A DNA stretch of 64,000 bases from Steroidobacteraceae bacterium (GTDB taxonomy: Bacteria; Pseudomonadota; Gammaproteobacteria; Steroidobacterales; Steroidobacteraceae): contig JAWLAG010000001.1 in the NCBI GenBank assembly GCA_041395505.1, positions 310,001 to 374,000 of the forward strand. The letters run 5' to 3'. This document shows positions 1-7,903 of the stretch, piece by piece (position 1 is the stretch's first letter; every line of letters begins with the position of its first letter). Made by a program: the position numbers and the translations under genes. The notes under the pieces were generated by a model. The model saw nothing but the letters and a program-made list of their open reading frames with translations, was not told where the DNA came from and did no database searches.

Positions 1-1
1 C

Positions 2-1783
2 GGCGGGCGGCAGAAGGTTGCCAACTATCCGGGCGTGACGGTCGAGCGCAAGGAAGGCCGGCTGCAGGGCGACACTGGTCGCGTCGTGCGCATTCTCGAC
101 CTGCCCGGAACCTACAGCCTGAACGCCGCGACACTCGATGAGGCCATCGCGCGCGATGTCATTTTGGGACGCCATGCCAACGAGCCGCGGCCGGACCTCA
201 TCGTCTGCGTGCTCGATGCAACCAATCTTGCGCTGGGCATGCGACTGCTCCTCGAGATGCGCAATCTCAGGATTCCCTTGGTTGTCGCGCTGAACCGCAT
301 CGACGTCGCCGAGGCGCGCCACTACCAGCTCGACCGCGGGCGCCTGCAGGCGCAACTGAACTTGCCGGTTTTCGCGACCGTCGCCACTCGCCGTGGCGGC
401 GCCGACGACCTTATCGCCGCGTTGACTGCGTGGGCCTCACCGGAGGCAGATCCTGCGAGTCTCGAGTGGGTATCGCCGGACGCTGCGACGTTGAGCGCAA
501 CCCACGCGGAAGTGGCTCGCATACTCGCCGCAAGTGGCTACCGTCCGCCCCTGCGACAGCGCTTTGCCGCTGCCGCGGACGCCGTCGTAATGCACCCGAT
601 CTGGGGCATGCTGGTGCTCGGCGTCGTGCTGTTCCTGATGTTCCAGGCGGTGTTCAGCTGGGCCGCCTGGCCGATGGCGTTGATCGACACGGCGGTCGGA
701 TGGCTGAGCGATCGCGTCGACGGTTTGCTGGCGCCAGGTCTGCTGCACAGTTTGCTCGTCGACGGCATCATCGCAGGCGTCGGTGAGGTAATCATATTCC
801 TGCCGCAGATCCTGATCCTGTTCCTTTTCATTCTCGTGCTCGAAGACTGTGGTTACCTGCCGCGGGCAGCTTTCCTGCTCGATCGGGTGATGAGTTCCGT
901 CGGTCTCACCGGACGAGCCTTCATTCCGCTCCTGTCGTCCTTCGCCTGCGCCATTCCGGGCATCATGGCGACCCGCACCATACCAACGATGCGCGATCGA
1001 CTGGCGACCATCATGATCGCGCCGCTGATGACCTGTTCCGCGCGCCTGCCCGTGTACGCATTGCTGATCGGCGCATTCATTCCGCACCAGCGTGTCGGGC
1101 TGCTGAATCTGCAGGGACTGGTGTTGTTCGCGCTCTATCTCTTCGGGGTCGCTGGTGCGATGCTGGTGGCGCTCGTGCTTAAGAAAACCATGAATCGCAA
1201 CTTCTACAGCCCGCTCATGATGGAGCTGCCGAGTTACCAGTGGCCCAACCTGCAGGGCCTGGTACTCGGGCTGATCGAACGCGCCCGGATCTTTCTGCGC
1301 CGGGTTGGCGGCATCATCCTGTCGTTGATGATCATACTATGGTTCCTGTCGACCTATCCGGCACCGCCTGCCGGCGCGAGCGGACCGGCGATCAAGTACA
1401 GCTTTGCCGGCATGTTGGGCAGAGCGCTCGAAGTCGTGCTCGCGCCCATCGGCTTCAACTGGCAGATCTCGCTCGCACTGGTGCCGGGCCTCGCGGCGCG
1501 CGAGGTCACTGTCGGGGCACTCGGAACGGTCTATGCCATGTCGGGTTCCGACGAGAGCGTTGCCGCGGCGCTCGGCGGCAGTATCTCGGGCAGCTGGCCG
1601 CTCGCAACGGCGCTGTCCCTGCTCGCCTGGTTCGTCTTCGCCCCGCAGTGCCTGTCGACGCTTGCCGTCGTACGCCGCGAAACCAACACCTGGCGCTATC
1701 CTTTGATCATGGCGGCCTACCTGTTTGCCATGGCGTGGATCGCAGCCTTCATAACCTATCGGCTGACGCTGAGCCTGGGCTGA
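2..1783 (+). CDS. feoB: Ferrous iron transport protein B, 5' end missing
   Basis: FeoB imports Fe(II) across the inner membrane; its N-terminal G-protein domain gates a membrane permease. The open frame runs in from base 2 and begins with residues typical of the segment just after the P-loop (GRQKVANYPGVTVERKEG), so the G1 motif and everything before it lie upstream of the window. The G3 motif (DLPGTY) and G4 motif (NRID) are present. Then come a helical spacer and many membrane segments, including the two Gate-type repeats (near FIPLLSSFACAIPGIMATRT and the LVPGLAAREVTVGALG segment). The C-terminus looks complete. A small membrane-protein gene follows after 6 bases. FeoA would be expected upstream, out of view. 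Confidence 0.96.
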   Translation, partial: GGRQKVANYPGVTVERKEGRLQGDTGRVVRILDLPGTYSLNAATLDEAIARDVILGRHANEPRPDLIVCVLDATNLALGMRLLLEMRNLRIPLVVALNRIDVAEARHYQLDRGRLQAQLNLPVFATVATRRGGADDLIAALTAWASPEADPASLEWVSPDAATLSATHAEVARILAASGYRPPLRQRFAAAADAVVMHPIWGMLVLGVVLFLMFQAVFSWAAWPMALIDTAVGWLSDRVDGLLAPGLLHSLLVDGIIAGVGEVIIFLPQILILFLFILVLEDCGYLPRAAFLLDRVMSSVGLTGRAFIPLLSSFACAIPGIMATRTIPTMRDRLATIMIAPLMTCSARLPVYALLIGAFIPHQRVGLLNLQGLVLFALYLFGVAGAMLVALVLKKTMNRNFYSPLMMELPSYQWPNLQGLVLGLIERARIFLRRVGGIILSLMIILWFLSTYPAPPAGASGPAIKYSFAGMLGRALEVVLAPIGFNWQISLALVPGLAAREVTVGALGTVYAMSGSDESVAAALGGSISGSWPLATALSLLAWFVFAPQCLSTLAVVRRETNTWRYPLIMAAYLFAMAWIAAFITYRLTLSLG

Positions 1784-1789
1784 GGAATC

Positions 1790-2053
1790 ATGTTGTTGCA
1801 ACGTCTCATTGTTGCGGTGCTGGTCGTTCTGGCCACACTTTATGTATTGCGTGCGCTCCTGTCGCGACGCGCGAAGCTGCGGTTGCTGCGAAGCGCCGAC
1901 AGGCATGCCGGGCAATCCGCGGCCGCACAAGCCCTGCGCCGCCGAGTCATCAAACCCGCCGCGGACAAGCTCGCAGGCGCGAGTGCGGCTGGCTGCGACG
2001 ATTGTCCCGCCGCGGGCCCGGCGCCGGTACAGAACAAACGCCAGGAACATTGA
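1790..2053 (+). CDS. Small single-span membrane protein downstream of feoB
   Basis: An 87-residue protein starting with ATG 6 bases after the feoB stop. It has one N-terminal hydrophobic helix (about residues 4-25), then a basic, Ala-rich segment, and a CDDC pair near residue 70 before a short charged tail. Small Cys-containing membrane proteins often follow feoB in proteobacteria, and the placement suggests co-transcription with feoB. The CDDC pair could bind metal or form a disulfide, but this is inference. I do not assign it to a named family. Confidence 0.7.
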   Translation: MLLQRLIVAVLVVLATLYVLRALLSRRAKLRLLRSADRHAGQSAAAQALRRRVIKPAADKLAGASAAGCDDCPAAGPAPVQNKRQEH

Positions 2054-2057
2054 CGCC

Positions 2058-2951
2058 ATGGCGGACAGGTTCCTGTGCCTTCTGCTGCTGATGGGGCAGG
2101 CCGTTGCCGCTGCTGCTTCCGGCGGGCGCATCGTCACCGACGACCTGGGGCAACGACTCGACCGTCCCGATCGACCATTGCGCATTGTCAGTCTCGCGCC
2201 GGGAGCCACCGAAATGCTCTTTGCCGCAGGTGCCGGCGTGAATATCGTAGGCACGGCGGAGTATTCCGACACGCCCGCCGCGGCGCGCAACATCGCGCGT
2301 ATCGGCGACAGCCAGGCGCTCGATGTGGAGCGCATCATCGCGCTGACGCCGGATGTCGTCGTCGCCTGGCCCCAGGGCAATCCGGCAGGAGAAATCGACA
2401 AACTGCGCCGGCTCGCGTTGCCCATTTATCAGCAGCAGGCGGCCAGGCTCGCGGAGCTCCCGGATTCGTTGCTGCGGCTCGGGGCGCTGGCGGATTCGGC
2501 AAAGCCGGCTCGCCGGCGCGCGGCCGTTCTCCGTCGCGAAATCGCAGCTCTGCGAGCACGTTACGCGCATGCCGAACGGATGAAGGTGTTCATCCAGATC
2601 TGGGATCAGCCGCTATACACCGTCGGCGGCAGGCATTTCATGAGCGATGCGCTCAGTCTCTGCGGCGCGGACAACATATTCTCCGATCTGGCTCAAAGTG
2701 CGCCACTGGTCAGCGTCGAAGCCGTGATCGCGCGCAATCCGCAGATCATCGTCGCCGCCGCACCACAGGGGTCCGCCGAAGGATGGCTCTCCTCCTGGCG
2801 TCGTTTTCCCGACCTGGACGCCGTTGCACATGCGCGCCTGGTTGGTTTCGAGGATCAGCGCTTTGGAAAGCTCGCGCCGAGCGCCGTGAATGCCACGGCG
2901 GCATTGTGTCAGCGGCTCTCTGCCCTTGTGGCGCCGCCGCTCAGTCCCTGA
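2058..2951 (+). CDS. BtuF-like periplasmic substrate-binding protein (cobalamin/iron-chelate ABC type)
   Basis: A 297-residue class III periplasmic binding protein. The ATG at 2058 gives a clean signal peptide (FLCLLLLMGQAVAAAA), whereas the open frame extends further upstream over the previous gene. The body carries family hallmarks: RIVSLAPGATEMLFAAGAG near the start, GTAEYSDTPAAARNIARIGD, LTPDVVVAWPQGNP, and a C-terminal GFEDQRFGKLAPS segment. Such proteins deliver vitamin B12 or ferric chelates to BtuCD/FhuBC-type transporters. No permease or ATPase gene is adjacent, so the substrate is uncertain; position after feoB is compatible with iron or B12 supply. Its 3' end overlaps the convergent yajQ gene by 11 bases. 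Confidence 0.85.
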   Translation: MADRFLCLLLLMGQAVAAAASGGRIVTDDLGQRLDRPDRPLRIVSLAPGATEMLFAAGAGVNIVGTAEYSDTPAAARNIARIGDSQALDVERIIALTPDVVVAWPQGNPAGEIDKLRRLALPIYQQQAARLAELPDSLLRLGALADSAKPARRRAAVLRREIAALRARYAHAERMKVFIQIWDQPLYTVGGRHFMSDALSLCGADNIFSDLAQSAPLVSVEAVIARNPQIIVAAAPQGSAEGWLSSWRRFPDLDAVAHARLVGFEDQRFGKLAPSAVNATAALCQRLSALVAPPLSP

Positions 2952-3429
2952 AGTTCTCGTACTGCAGCGGGCGGTCGAATTCACCGCGGCGCAGCAGAGC
3001 GATTGCGGCCTGCAGGTCGTCGCGCTTCTTGCCGGTGACCCGGACCTTCTCGCCCTGGATGCCGGCCTGCACCTTGAGCCTGGCCTCCTTGATGAGGCGG
3101 CTGATCTTCTTGCCCGTTTCCTGGTCGATGCCGTGGCGCAGGTTGACGGTCTGTCGCGCCTCGGCCAGGTTGGCCTGCGGCTCGCCCACCTCGAGGCAGG
3201 CGACGTCGATACCGCGTTTCGCCAGCCGTGGCTTCAGGATATCCAGCATCTGCTGCAACTGGAATTCGACCTTCGCAGTCAGGGTGACGGCAAATTCATC
3301 GAGAACATATTTCGCGCCGCTGTCCTTGAAATCGAAGCGCTGCGATAGTTCCCGATTGGCTTGATCGACCGCGTTGGTCAACTCGTGGCGGTCGATCTGC
3401 GATACGACATCGAAAGATGGCACGCTCAA
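2941..3429 (-). CDS. yajQ: YajQ-family nucleotide-binding protein
   Basis: A 162-residue YajQ protein. The N-terminus (SVPSFDVVSQIDRHELTNAVDQ) and RFDFKDSGAKY are typical, as is the C-terminal VRVTGKKRDDLQAAIALLR. YajQ homologues bind nucleotides, and c-di-GMP binding has been shown for Xanthomonas and Pseudomonas members. The protein has two ferredoxin-like domains. The start is a TTG codon at 3429 that overlaps the stop of the upstream thioredoxin-domain gene (TTGA), which suggests translational coupling; no ATG lies closer to the conserved N-terminus. Confidence 0.93.
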   Translation of the reverse strand: MSVPSFDVVSQIDRHELTNAVDQANRELSQRFDFKDSGAKYVLDEFAVTLTAKVEFQLQQMLDILKPRLAKRGIDVACLEVGEPQANLAEARQTVNLRHGIDQETGKKISRLIKEARLKVQAGIQGEKVRVTGKKRDDLQAAIALLRRGEFDRPLQYENFRD

Positions 3430-4790
3430 GGCTCCGCTGCGCTGGTCGCCACCTCGCTTGTGGCGGCTGCTTCGTTGAGTAATTGTTCAACCGTGGCGTC
3501 GAAGCTCTCGATGAGCTCATCGTAATGCGCGCCGGTTGCAGGACCATCGAATCCAGTGTGGATGCGGCGCACCTTGCCATTGCGATCAATGAAGATGGTG
3601 GTGGGAAATGCCCGGACGGCATCCAGCTGCGGCATCTGCCCGGTGGCCAGCTTCTTGTCGGAAGAGCCGGCAACCAGCGTCGTATAGCGAATGTCGTGGC
3701 GCTCGCGGAAGCGCTGGATGGCAACCACGGCCTCGCTGAAATTGCTGGCGTTCTCGAACATCAGTGCGATTGCCTCGAAGCCGCGGTCGCGGTTTCTGAG
3801 GTAATACGGCGCCAAGAACGCAGCCTCATCGTGACAGTTGGGGCACCAGCTGCCGGCGAGCGTTACTACCACGACCTTGCCGGCGAAACGAGGGTCGCGC
3901 AGGTTGACCCGGTTGCCCTCGAGATCGGGGAATTCGAAACCAAAGGCTTCGCTGTCGCTGCGCAGCCTGGTGCTGCTCTCGCCGTCTTCGATCGCAGCCG
4001 CATCGTCGCGCCGTCCGAGAAATATCTCCTCGCTGGCAAGACCAGACCAGTACTTGCCTTGCATCAATCCATCCGGACCGATGCGGCCGCGCAGCAGGTA
4101 GGCATGTGCGCCGTCGAAAGTCGAGAGAAAGAACTCGTTGTCGAGCACATCACCGGCGAGGTAGCGGAAATCGCCGGTGGGCGTGAGGAATGTGCCGCTG
4201 AGTTCATGATGCGACTGCCGGAACTCGCCAACCGCAGGATAGGAATTGCCGTCACTGTCGGTGAAGGTGACGGCCCAGCGCCCGGTCAGGTCGGCGTTGT
4301 CCGTGAGGGGCTCTTCGACGAAGCGAAACTTCAGACCATGGCGGGCACGGAAGTCGATGACCTGGTTCTTGCCGTCGCGCTTGACCAGGGTGAGCTTGCC
4401 GCGCAACTCGGGGCCGTCGACCTTGGCGACTATACTGTTGACGAACCCCGGCATCACCATGCTGAGCCCGCCATCGGCCACGGTTATCTCCGGCACCCGG
4501 ACGCGCTCATCGCCGTTCTGCAGATAGGCGACGTAGTTGCCGTCCTCCCGGGCAATGTCGAGGCCAAAAGGGGTCTCGCCGCCCGGGAGTTTCAGCGTCG
4601 CGCGGTAGTGCCCGAGCAGCACCGGTTCGGTCATCGGCAATGCCGGACCGCCATCCGCTGGAGCCGGCTCGCCCGCGGATACCGGCTCGCGCTGGCCGCA
4701 GCCCGGTAGCGCAGAGGCAGCGATTGCGATGCAAAGCGCGGCAAACAGTTCAACTGCGCAGCGTTTTCTCGAGCTTGTCCGTGGCGTCAT
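3426..4790 (-). CDS. Thioredoxin-domain (TlpA/AhpC-type) lipoprotein
   Basis: A 454-residue exported protein. It has a basic N-terminus, a hydrophobic stretch and a lipobox (ALPGC, Cys about residue 30), so it should be a lipoprotein. The first half is a beta-rich region of unknown type. The second half is a thioredoxin-like domain with a WCPNCH active site near residue 315 and the downstream cis-Pro region (FPTTIFIDRNGKV). Likely role: periplasmic thiol-disulfide exchange. The start overlaps the end of the DUF2780 gene by 41 bases; the hydrophobic segment begins just inside that overlap, so the ATG at 4790 is needed to supply the basic N-terminus. It is coupled to yajQ downstream. Confidence 0.85.
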   Translation of the reverse strand: MTPRTSSRKRCAVELFAALCIAIAASALPGCGQREPVSAGEPAPADGGPALPMTEPVLLGHYRATLKLPGGETPFGLDIAREDGNYVAYLQNGDERVRVPEITVADGGLSMVMPGFVNSIVAKVDGPELRGKLTLVKRDGKNQVIDFRARHGLKFRFVEEPLTDNADLTGRWAVTFTDSDGNSYPAVGEFRQSHHELSGTFLTPTGDFRYLAGDVLDNEFFLSTFDGAHAYLLRGRIGPDGLMQGKYWSGLASEEIFLGRRDDAAAIEDGESSTRLRSDSEAFGFEFPDLEGNRVNLRDPRFAGKVVVVTLAGSWCPNCHDEAAFLAPYYLRNRDRGFEAIALMFENASNFSEAVVAIQRFRERHDIRYTTLVAGSSDKKLATGQMPQLDAVRAFPTTIFIDRNGKVRRIHTGFDGPATGAHYDELIESFDATVEQLLNEAAATSEVATSAAEP

Positions 4791-5133
4791 TGCCGATTTG
4801 TCCGCGAAGGAAATCCAGTATCACGGGTACGAATTTCTGGGCATCGTTCTGGCTCAGGCCGAGCTTGGTGAATCCGGCGAGCACACTCGCGATGATTGCC
4901 GTGTTGCTGCCGCCTACGGCGGACATCATGCCGCCGAATAGCTTGCCGACTCCGCCCGTGGCGGGCGCCTTGCCAATCAGATCGGCCACGCCCGGCACAC
5001 GGTCAAACATCGAATCGAATTGCTCCGCGCCGAGTTTGTCGCGCGCGGCCCGAAACAGTACCGCGGCGCCGCCCGAGGCCTGCCGCTCGTCGACGCCGAG
5101 CTTCTCGACCAGCGCGGCTACAAGATCTTTCAT
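4750..5133 (-). CDS. DUF2780-type small protein
   Basis: A 127-residue protein resembling the DUF2780 (VcgC/VcgE) family: an N-terminal helix MKDLVAALVEKLGV, a Gly/Ala-rich centre (GKAPATGGVGKLFGGMMSAVGG) and a helical C-terminus with FVPVILDFLRGQIG. No signal peptide is obvious; the central stretch is only mildly hydrophobic. Function is unknown for the family. It sits 6 bases after the HerA-like ATPase stop and overlaps the following lipoprotein gene, so the genes from HerA-like ATPase to yajQ look like one transcription unit. Confidence 0.75.
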   Translation of the reverse strand: MKDLVAALVEKLGVDERQASGGAAVLFRAARDKLGAEQFDSMFDRVPGVADLIGKAPATGGVGKLFGGMMSAVGGSNTAIIASVLAGFTKLGLSQNDAQKFVPVILDFLRGQIGNDATDKLEKTLRS

Positions 5134-5139
5134 GGCTGA

Positions 5140-7557
5140 CTACCTCTGATAGGCCGGAGCCGGGAATCCATCGGACCCCTTGCGGAACGGCATCCACAAT
5201 AGCGCAATCTCGCCGATTGCAATATCGGATTTGCGCGGCGCAAGCTCCGTGCGCTCGAGCGCGATGGTACTGGCATCGAGGTCAGCGCCCAGGCGGTCGA
5301 TCTCGGCCGCGCACTCGCGCTCGAGGTCCGCAAGCCGCGAGCGCAGGACCTCGGCGCTTTCACTGGCCCGTGTGACGTCGTCCTTTTCGCGGCCGATGCG
5401 CGATGCCGAACGCGCGGCAGTCACCACCCGGCCGATGTTGCCTGCGGTAACGCGTCTTCTGCCGAGCAACGCGCCGAGGATGCCGGCCCCAACCGACAGG
5501 GCAGTCTGCATCTTCTGCTGCGTCACCTGGGATTTTTGCACTTCGACCTTGTCCTCGGCGCGGCGCAGGCTGTCCTGCAACTTGCTCGCGCGATCGGCAT
5601 ATTTCTTGCGCAGCTCCGCGACCGCCGCATCGCGCTGCTCGCGTGCCGTGTGGGCAAGCCGTGCCCGAAAATCGCTTTCGGTCTCATCCGGATTGGAATG
5701 CTGGCCGAGTTCGCGGCAACCGAAGACAATCGCGCGGCGCTTCTCATAGAGATTCGCGGCGAGGGATTTGCCGTACTGATCGTAGGACTTGCTGCGAAGC
5801 GCCGCGGCTGGAAGATCGGCGAAGGTCGCGCCGGTCGTCGGTGCATCGCCGAGGGCCGGGTCGATGTTCGCGGCCTCATCCCACAACGCGTCGCTCCCGT
5901 CATCGTTCAGTGGCGCCGCGATCTGCAGCGTCGACCACTGGTCCACGCTGCGTTTCGAATCGACGAAATGCAGTTTGGCGCGGCCAAGCAACATGGGCCT
6001 GTAGACGATGGCGCCATCGCCCGGCAATGCACCCAGGAAATACTCCTTCACGCCTGCAGGCACATTGGGGCGCGCAGCGGTGCCCGTCGCTGCGACGGCC
6101 GTCGCGAGCGGTGCGGCGATGTTCGCCGCCGCAGCCGGCTCCACGGCGCGTTGACCCTGCATCACGCGCGTGATCTCCGCGCCCGTGAGCGGGCCGCGCA
6201 GGTAGGACAGGGCCCAGCGGCTCTTGAACAGCAATGGCGCGTCATCGTGCACGTTGCGCATGAAGAACACCCGCTGTTCGAGCTGGGAGATAAGCGAGTC
6301 GATCTGGCCCTTGTCGAATTCGCTGCTGCCGGCGAGCGCGCTTTGCAGACCTTCGACGACCCGTTGTTTGTCGCGCTCGGTCTGCAGCCGCCCTATGAAC
6401 CACGTGCCGCAGTTGGAAAGGCCCTTGTAGTCGAGGTCCACCGGATTCTGGGTCGCGAGAATGCAGCCAACGCCGAAGGCGCGCGCCTGCTTCAGCAGCG
6501 TCAACATGGGCACTTTGGACGGCGGGTTCGCGCTCGGCGGGAAGAAACCGAAGATCTCGTCCATGTACAGCAATGCGCGCAGCGCGCCAGTACCCGATTG
6601 TCGGCGCATCCAGGCGATCAATTCGTTCAATATCAGCGTGACGACGAACATCCGTTCCGCATCGCCGAGATGCGCAATGGAGATGACCGCGATGCGCGGC
6701 TTGCCGTCCATGCCGAACAAAAGCTGTTGCACATCGAGCGCCGCGCCCTGCATCCACGCGCTGAAGCCGGGGGAGGCAAGCAGGTTGTTGATCGACATCG
6801 CAAGCTGCGTGCGCTCGCTGGCGGGGTAGAAGGTTTCGAGGTCGAAGGCACCCACCTTGTCGAATGGCGGTTTCTGGATGCGGTTGATCAGGCTCGGCAT
6901 GTCGAGCGTCTGGCCATCGCGCCAGCCGGCATCGATGATGTTTGCGATCAGGATATGGTCGCGACTCTGCAAAGGATCCGCGTCGCGACCGATCAGGCCG
7001 AGCAGACCCGCGGTCACGCCATTGATGCGCTCGCGAAGCGCTGCGGGATCCATGTTGGCGAGATCCGGCGGTGGCGCGAAGGAGCGCAGCACCGACAGCG
7101 CCAGTCCGGTGGTCGCGCCGGGCGTATAGATATCGACCGCAGCCGCGGCGCGGAAGCGTTCTATCCTTGCCGGCTCCTGCTGCCATTCGGCAAGCCCCTC
7201 GCGCCACTTCGTCGCAGTCGCAGCGGCGAGTTGCGCAACGCTGACGTTCTTGCGGGCCGCTTCGGCGGCATCGACCCAGGGCTCGAAGTCCTGCGGTTGC
7301 AGCTGCGGAAACCGCAGTGCAAGGTTGGCGATATCCCCCTTGGGATCGATCGCAATCGCCGGAATGCCATCGATGGCGGCTTCCTCGAGCATGGTCAGGC
7401 ACAGGCCGGTCTTGCCGCTGCCGGTCATGCCGACGCAGACCGCATGCGTGGTCAGGTCCTTCGAGTCGTACAACAAGGGTTCTTCGGCCAACCGGCCGGC
7501 CGCCGGATCGTAGGCCTTGCCAAGGTAGAAAGCGCCGAGTTTTTCGTAATCGATCAT
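5140..7557 (-). CDS. HerA/VirB4-like P-loop ATPase (helicase HerA-like family)
   Basis: An 805-residue cytosolic ATPase. Walker A is GMTGSGKTG at residues 43-51 and a Walker B-like segment is LLYMDEIFGFFPP near residue 340. FAVGC-type ATQNPVDLDYKGLSNCGTWFIGRLQTERDK corresponds to the sensor/arginine-finger region of HerA-like proteins. The C-terminal third contains a predicted coiled coil rich in Arg, Glu and Lys (REQRDAAVAELRKKYADRAS) followed by a hydrophobic patch and further helices. I chose ATG 7557 because the protein sequence similar to the family begins MIDYEKLGAFYLGK; the open frame continues 57 bases upstream. The substrate (DNA or other) is unknown for this subfamily. Confidence 0.88.
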   Translation of the reverse strand: MIDYEKLGAFYLGKAYDPAAGRLAEEPLLYDSKDLTTHAVCVGMTGSGKTGLCLTMLEEAAIDGIPAIAIDPKGDIANLALRFPQLQPQDFEPWVDAAEAARKNVSVAQLAAATATKWREGLAEWQQEPARIERFRAAAAVDIYTPGATTGLALSVLRSFAPPPDLANMDPAALRERINGVTAGLLGLIGRDADPLQSRDHILIANIIDAGWRDGQTLDMPSLINRIQKPPFDKVGAFDLETFYPASERTQLAMSINNLLASPGFSAWMQGAALDVQQLLFGMDGKPRIAVISIAHLGDAERMFVVTLILNELIAWMRRQSGTGALRALLYMDEIFGFFPPSANPPSKVPMLTLLKQARAFGVGCILATQNPVDLDYKGLSNCGTWFIGRLQTERDKQRVVEGLQSALAGSSEFDKGQIDSLISQLEQRVFFMRNVHDDAPLLFKSRWALSYLRGPLTGAEITRVMQGQRAVEPAAAANIAAPLATAVAATGTAARPNVPAGVKEYFLGALPGDGAIVYRPMLLGRAKLHFVDSKRSVDQWSTLQIAAPLNDDGSDALWDEAANIDPALGDAPTTGATFADLPAAALRSKSYDQYGKSLAANLYEKRRAIVFGCRELGQHSNPDETESDFRARLAHTAREQRDAAVAELRKKYADRASKLQDSLRRAEDKVEVQKSQVTQQKMQTALSVGAGILGALLGRRRVTAGNIGRVVTAARSASRIGREKDDVTRASESAEVLRSRLADLERECAAEIDRLGADLDASTIALERTELAPRKSDIAIGEIALLWMPFRKGSDGFPAPAYQR

Positions 7558-7697
7558 GGCTCGAAGTCCGTTTTCAAAGCGGCAGGGCGGAACGATAGCG
7601 GACCGGCGGTGCAAGGGCGAGGGTTGCCGGCGTAGGTCCCGCCTAACGGCCTGTATTTCCTGGAAGTCCCGCCGAGGCGGCGGCCTGGGCGGCTTGC
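7558..7697. other. Non-coding stretch upstream of the trp promoter and the HerA-like gene
   Basis: This 140-base stretch separates the divergent HerA-like ATPase gene and the trp promoter. It is G+C-rich, and I see no convincing gene, repeat or hairpin in it. A promoter for the minus-strand operon should lie here but no clear -35/-10 pair stands out. Confidence 0.4.
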
Positions 7698-7726
7698 TTG
7701 ACCTCGCCGCGTGCCCCGGCGATACT
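7698..7726 (+). promoter_or_regulatory. Putative sigma70 promoter of the trp operon
   Basis: TTGACC at 7698-7703 (5 of 6 to consensus) is followed after exactly 17 bases by GATACT at 7721-7726 (4 of 6). Transcription would start near 7733, about 20 bases before the leader-peptide ATG. The match plus the position in front of a leader peptide and attenuator make this the best promoter candidate in the window. No complete TrpR operator is visible over it. Confidence 0.65.
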
Positions 7727-7751
7727 GAATTCTATGGCAGCGACCGCAATC

Positions 7752-7784
7752 ATGACCCGACGCTGGTGGTGGCGTGACTCCTGA
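7752..7784 (+). CDS. trpL: trp operon leader peptide (MTRRWWWRDS)
   Basis: A ten-codon open frame with ATG at 7752 and TGA at 7782-7784. Codons 5-7 are three consecutive TGG (7764-7772). Tandem Trp codons in a short frame between a promoter and a terminator hairpin upstream of trpE are the signature of a transcription-attenuation leader; E. coli TrpL has two. Ribosomes stalling here when charged tRNA-Trp is scarce would allow readthrough. The Shine-Dalgarno signal is weak (GGCAG at 7735-7739). Confidence 0.85.
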   Translation: MTRRWWWRDS

Positions 7785-7845
7785 CGGAGCTCGTGCCGGA
7801 TTGCTGTTCACGCTGAATTCTCGACCCTAGTACTCACTGAACCTC

Positions 7846-7889
7846 AAAGGCCCGTCTCCGGTTAGCTCCCGGGACGGGCCTTTCATTTA
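7846..7889 (+). terminator. Intrinsic terminator/attenuator hairpin before trpE
   Basis: AAAGGCCCGTC at 7846-7856 pairs perfectly with GACGGGCCTTT at 7873-7883. After a single unpaired T, CCGG 7858-7861 can also pair with CCGG 7869-7872, leaving a 7-base loop. The 3' arm ends in TTT and is followed by CATTTAT. The hairpin ends about 20 bases before the trpE start codon and 62 bases after the leader stop. A competing antiterminator could use GACGG 7783-7787 (overlapping the leader stop) with CCGTC 7852-7856, but this is only five pairs; a fold is needed. Confidence 0.85.
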
Positions 7890-7903
7890 TATACGGTGCG
7901 GTC

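Noticed and set aside
437..1087. Open reading frame of 216 codons on the minus strand inside feoB
   Set aside because: Antisense to a strongly conserved gene, with His/Arg/Gln-rich composition typical of shadow frames in G+C-rich DNA.
5536..7635. Very long plus-strand frame of 699 codons opposite the HerA-like gene
   Set aside because: The opposite strand encodes a clear P-loop ATPase. The long frame is an artefact of high G+C and codon bias.
7827..7833. CTAGTAC, identical to half of the E. coli trp operator
   Set aside because: Only one half-site, about 100 bases downstream of the promoter and between leader peptide and terminator, so it is not in a place where TrpR would block initiation.
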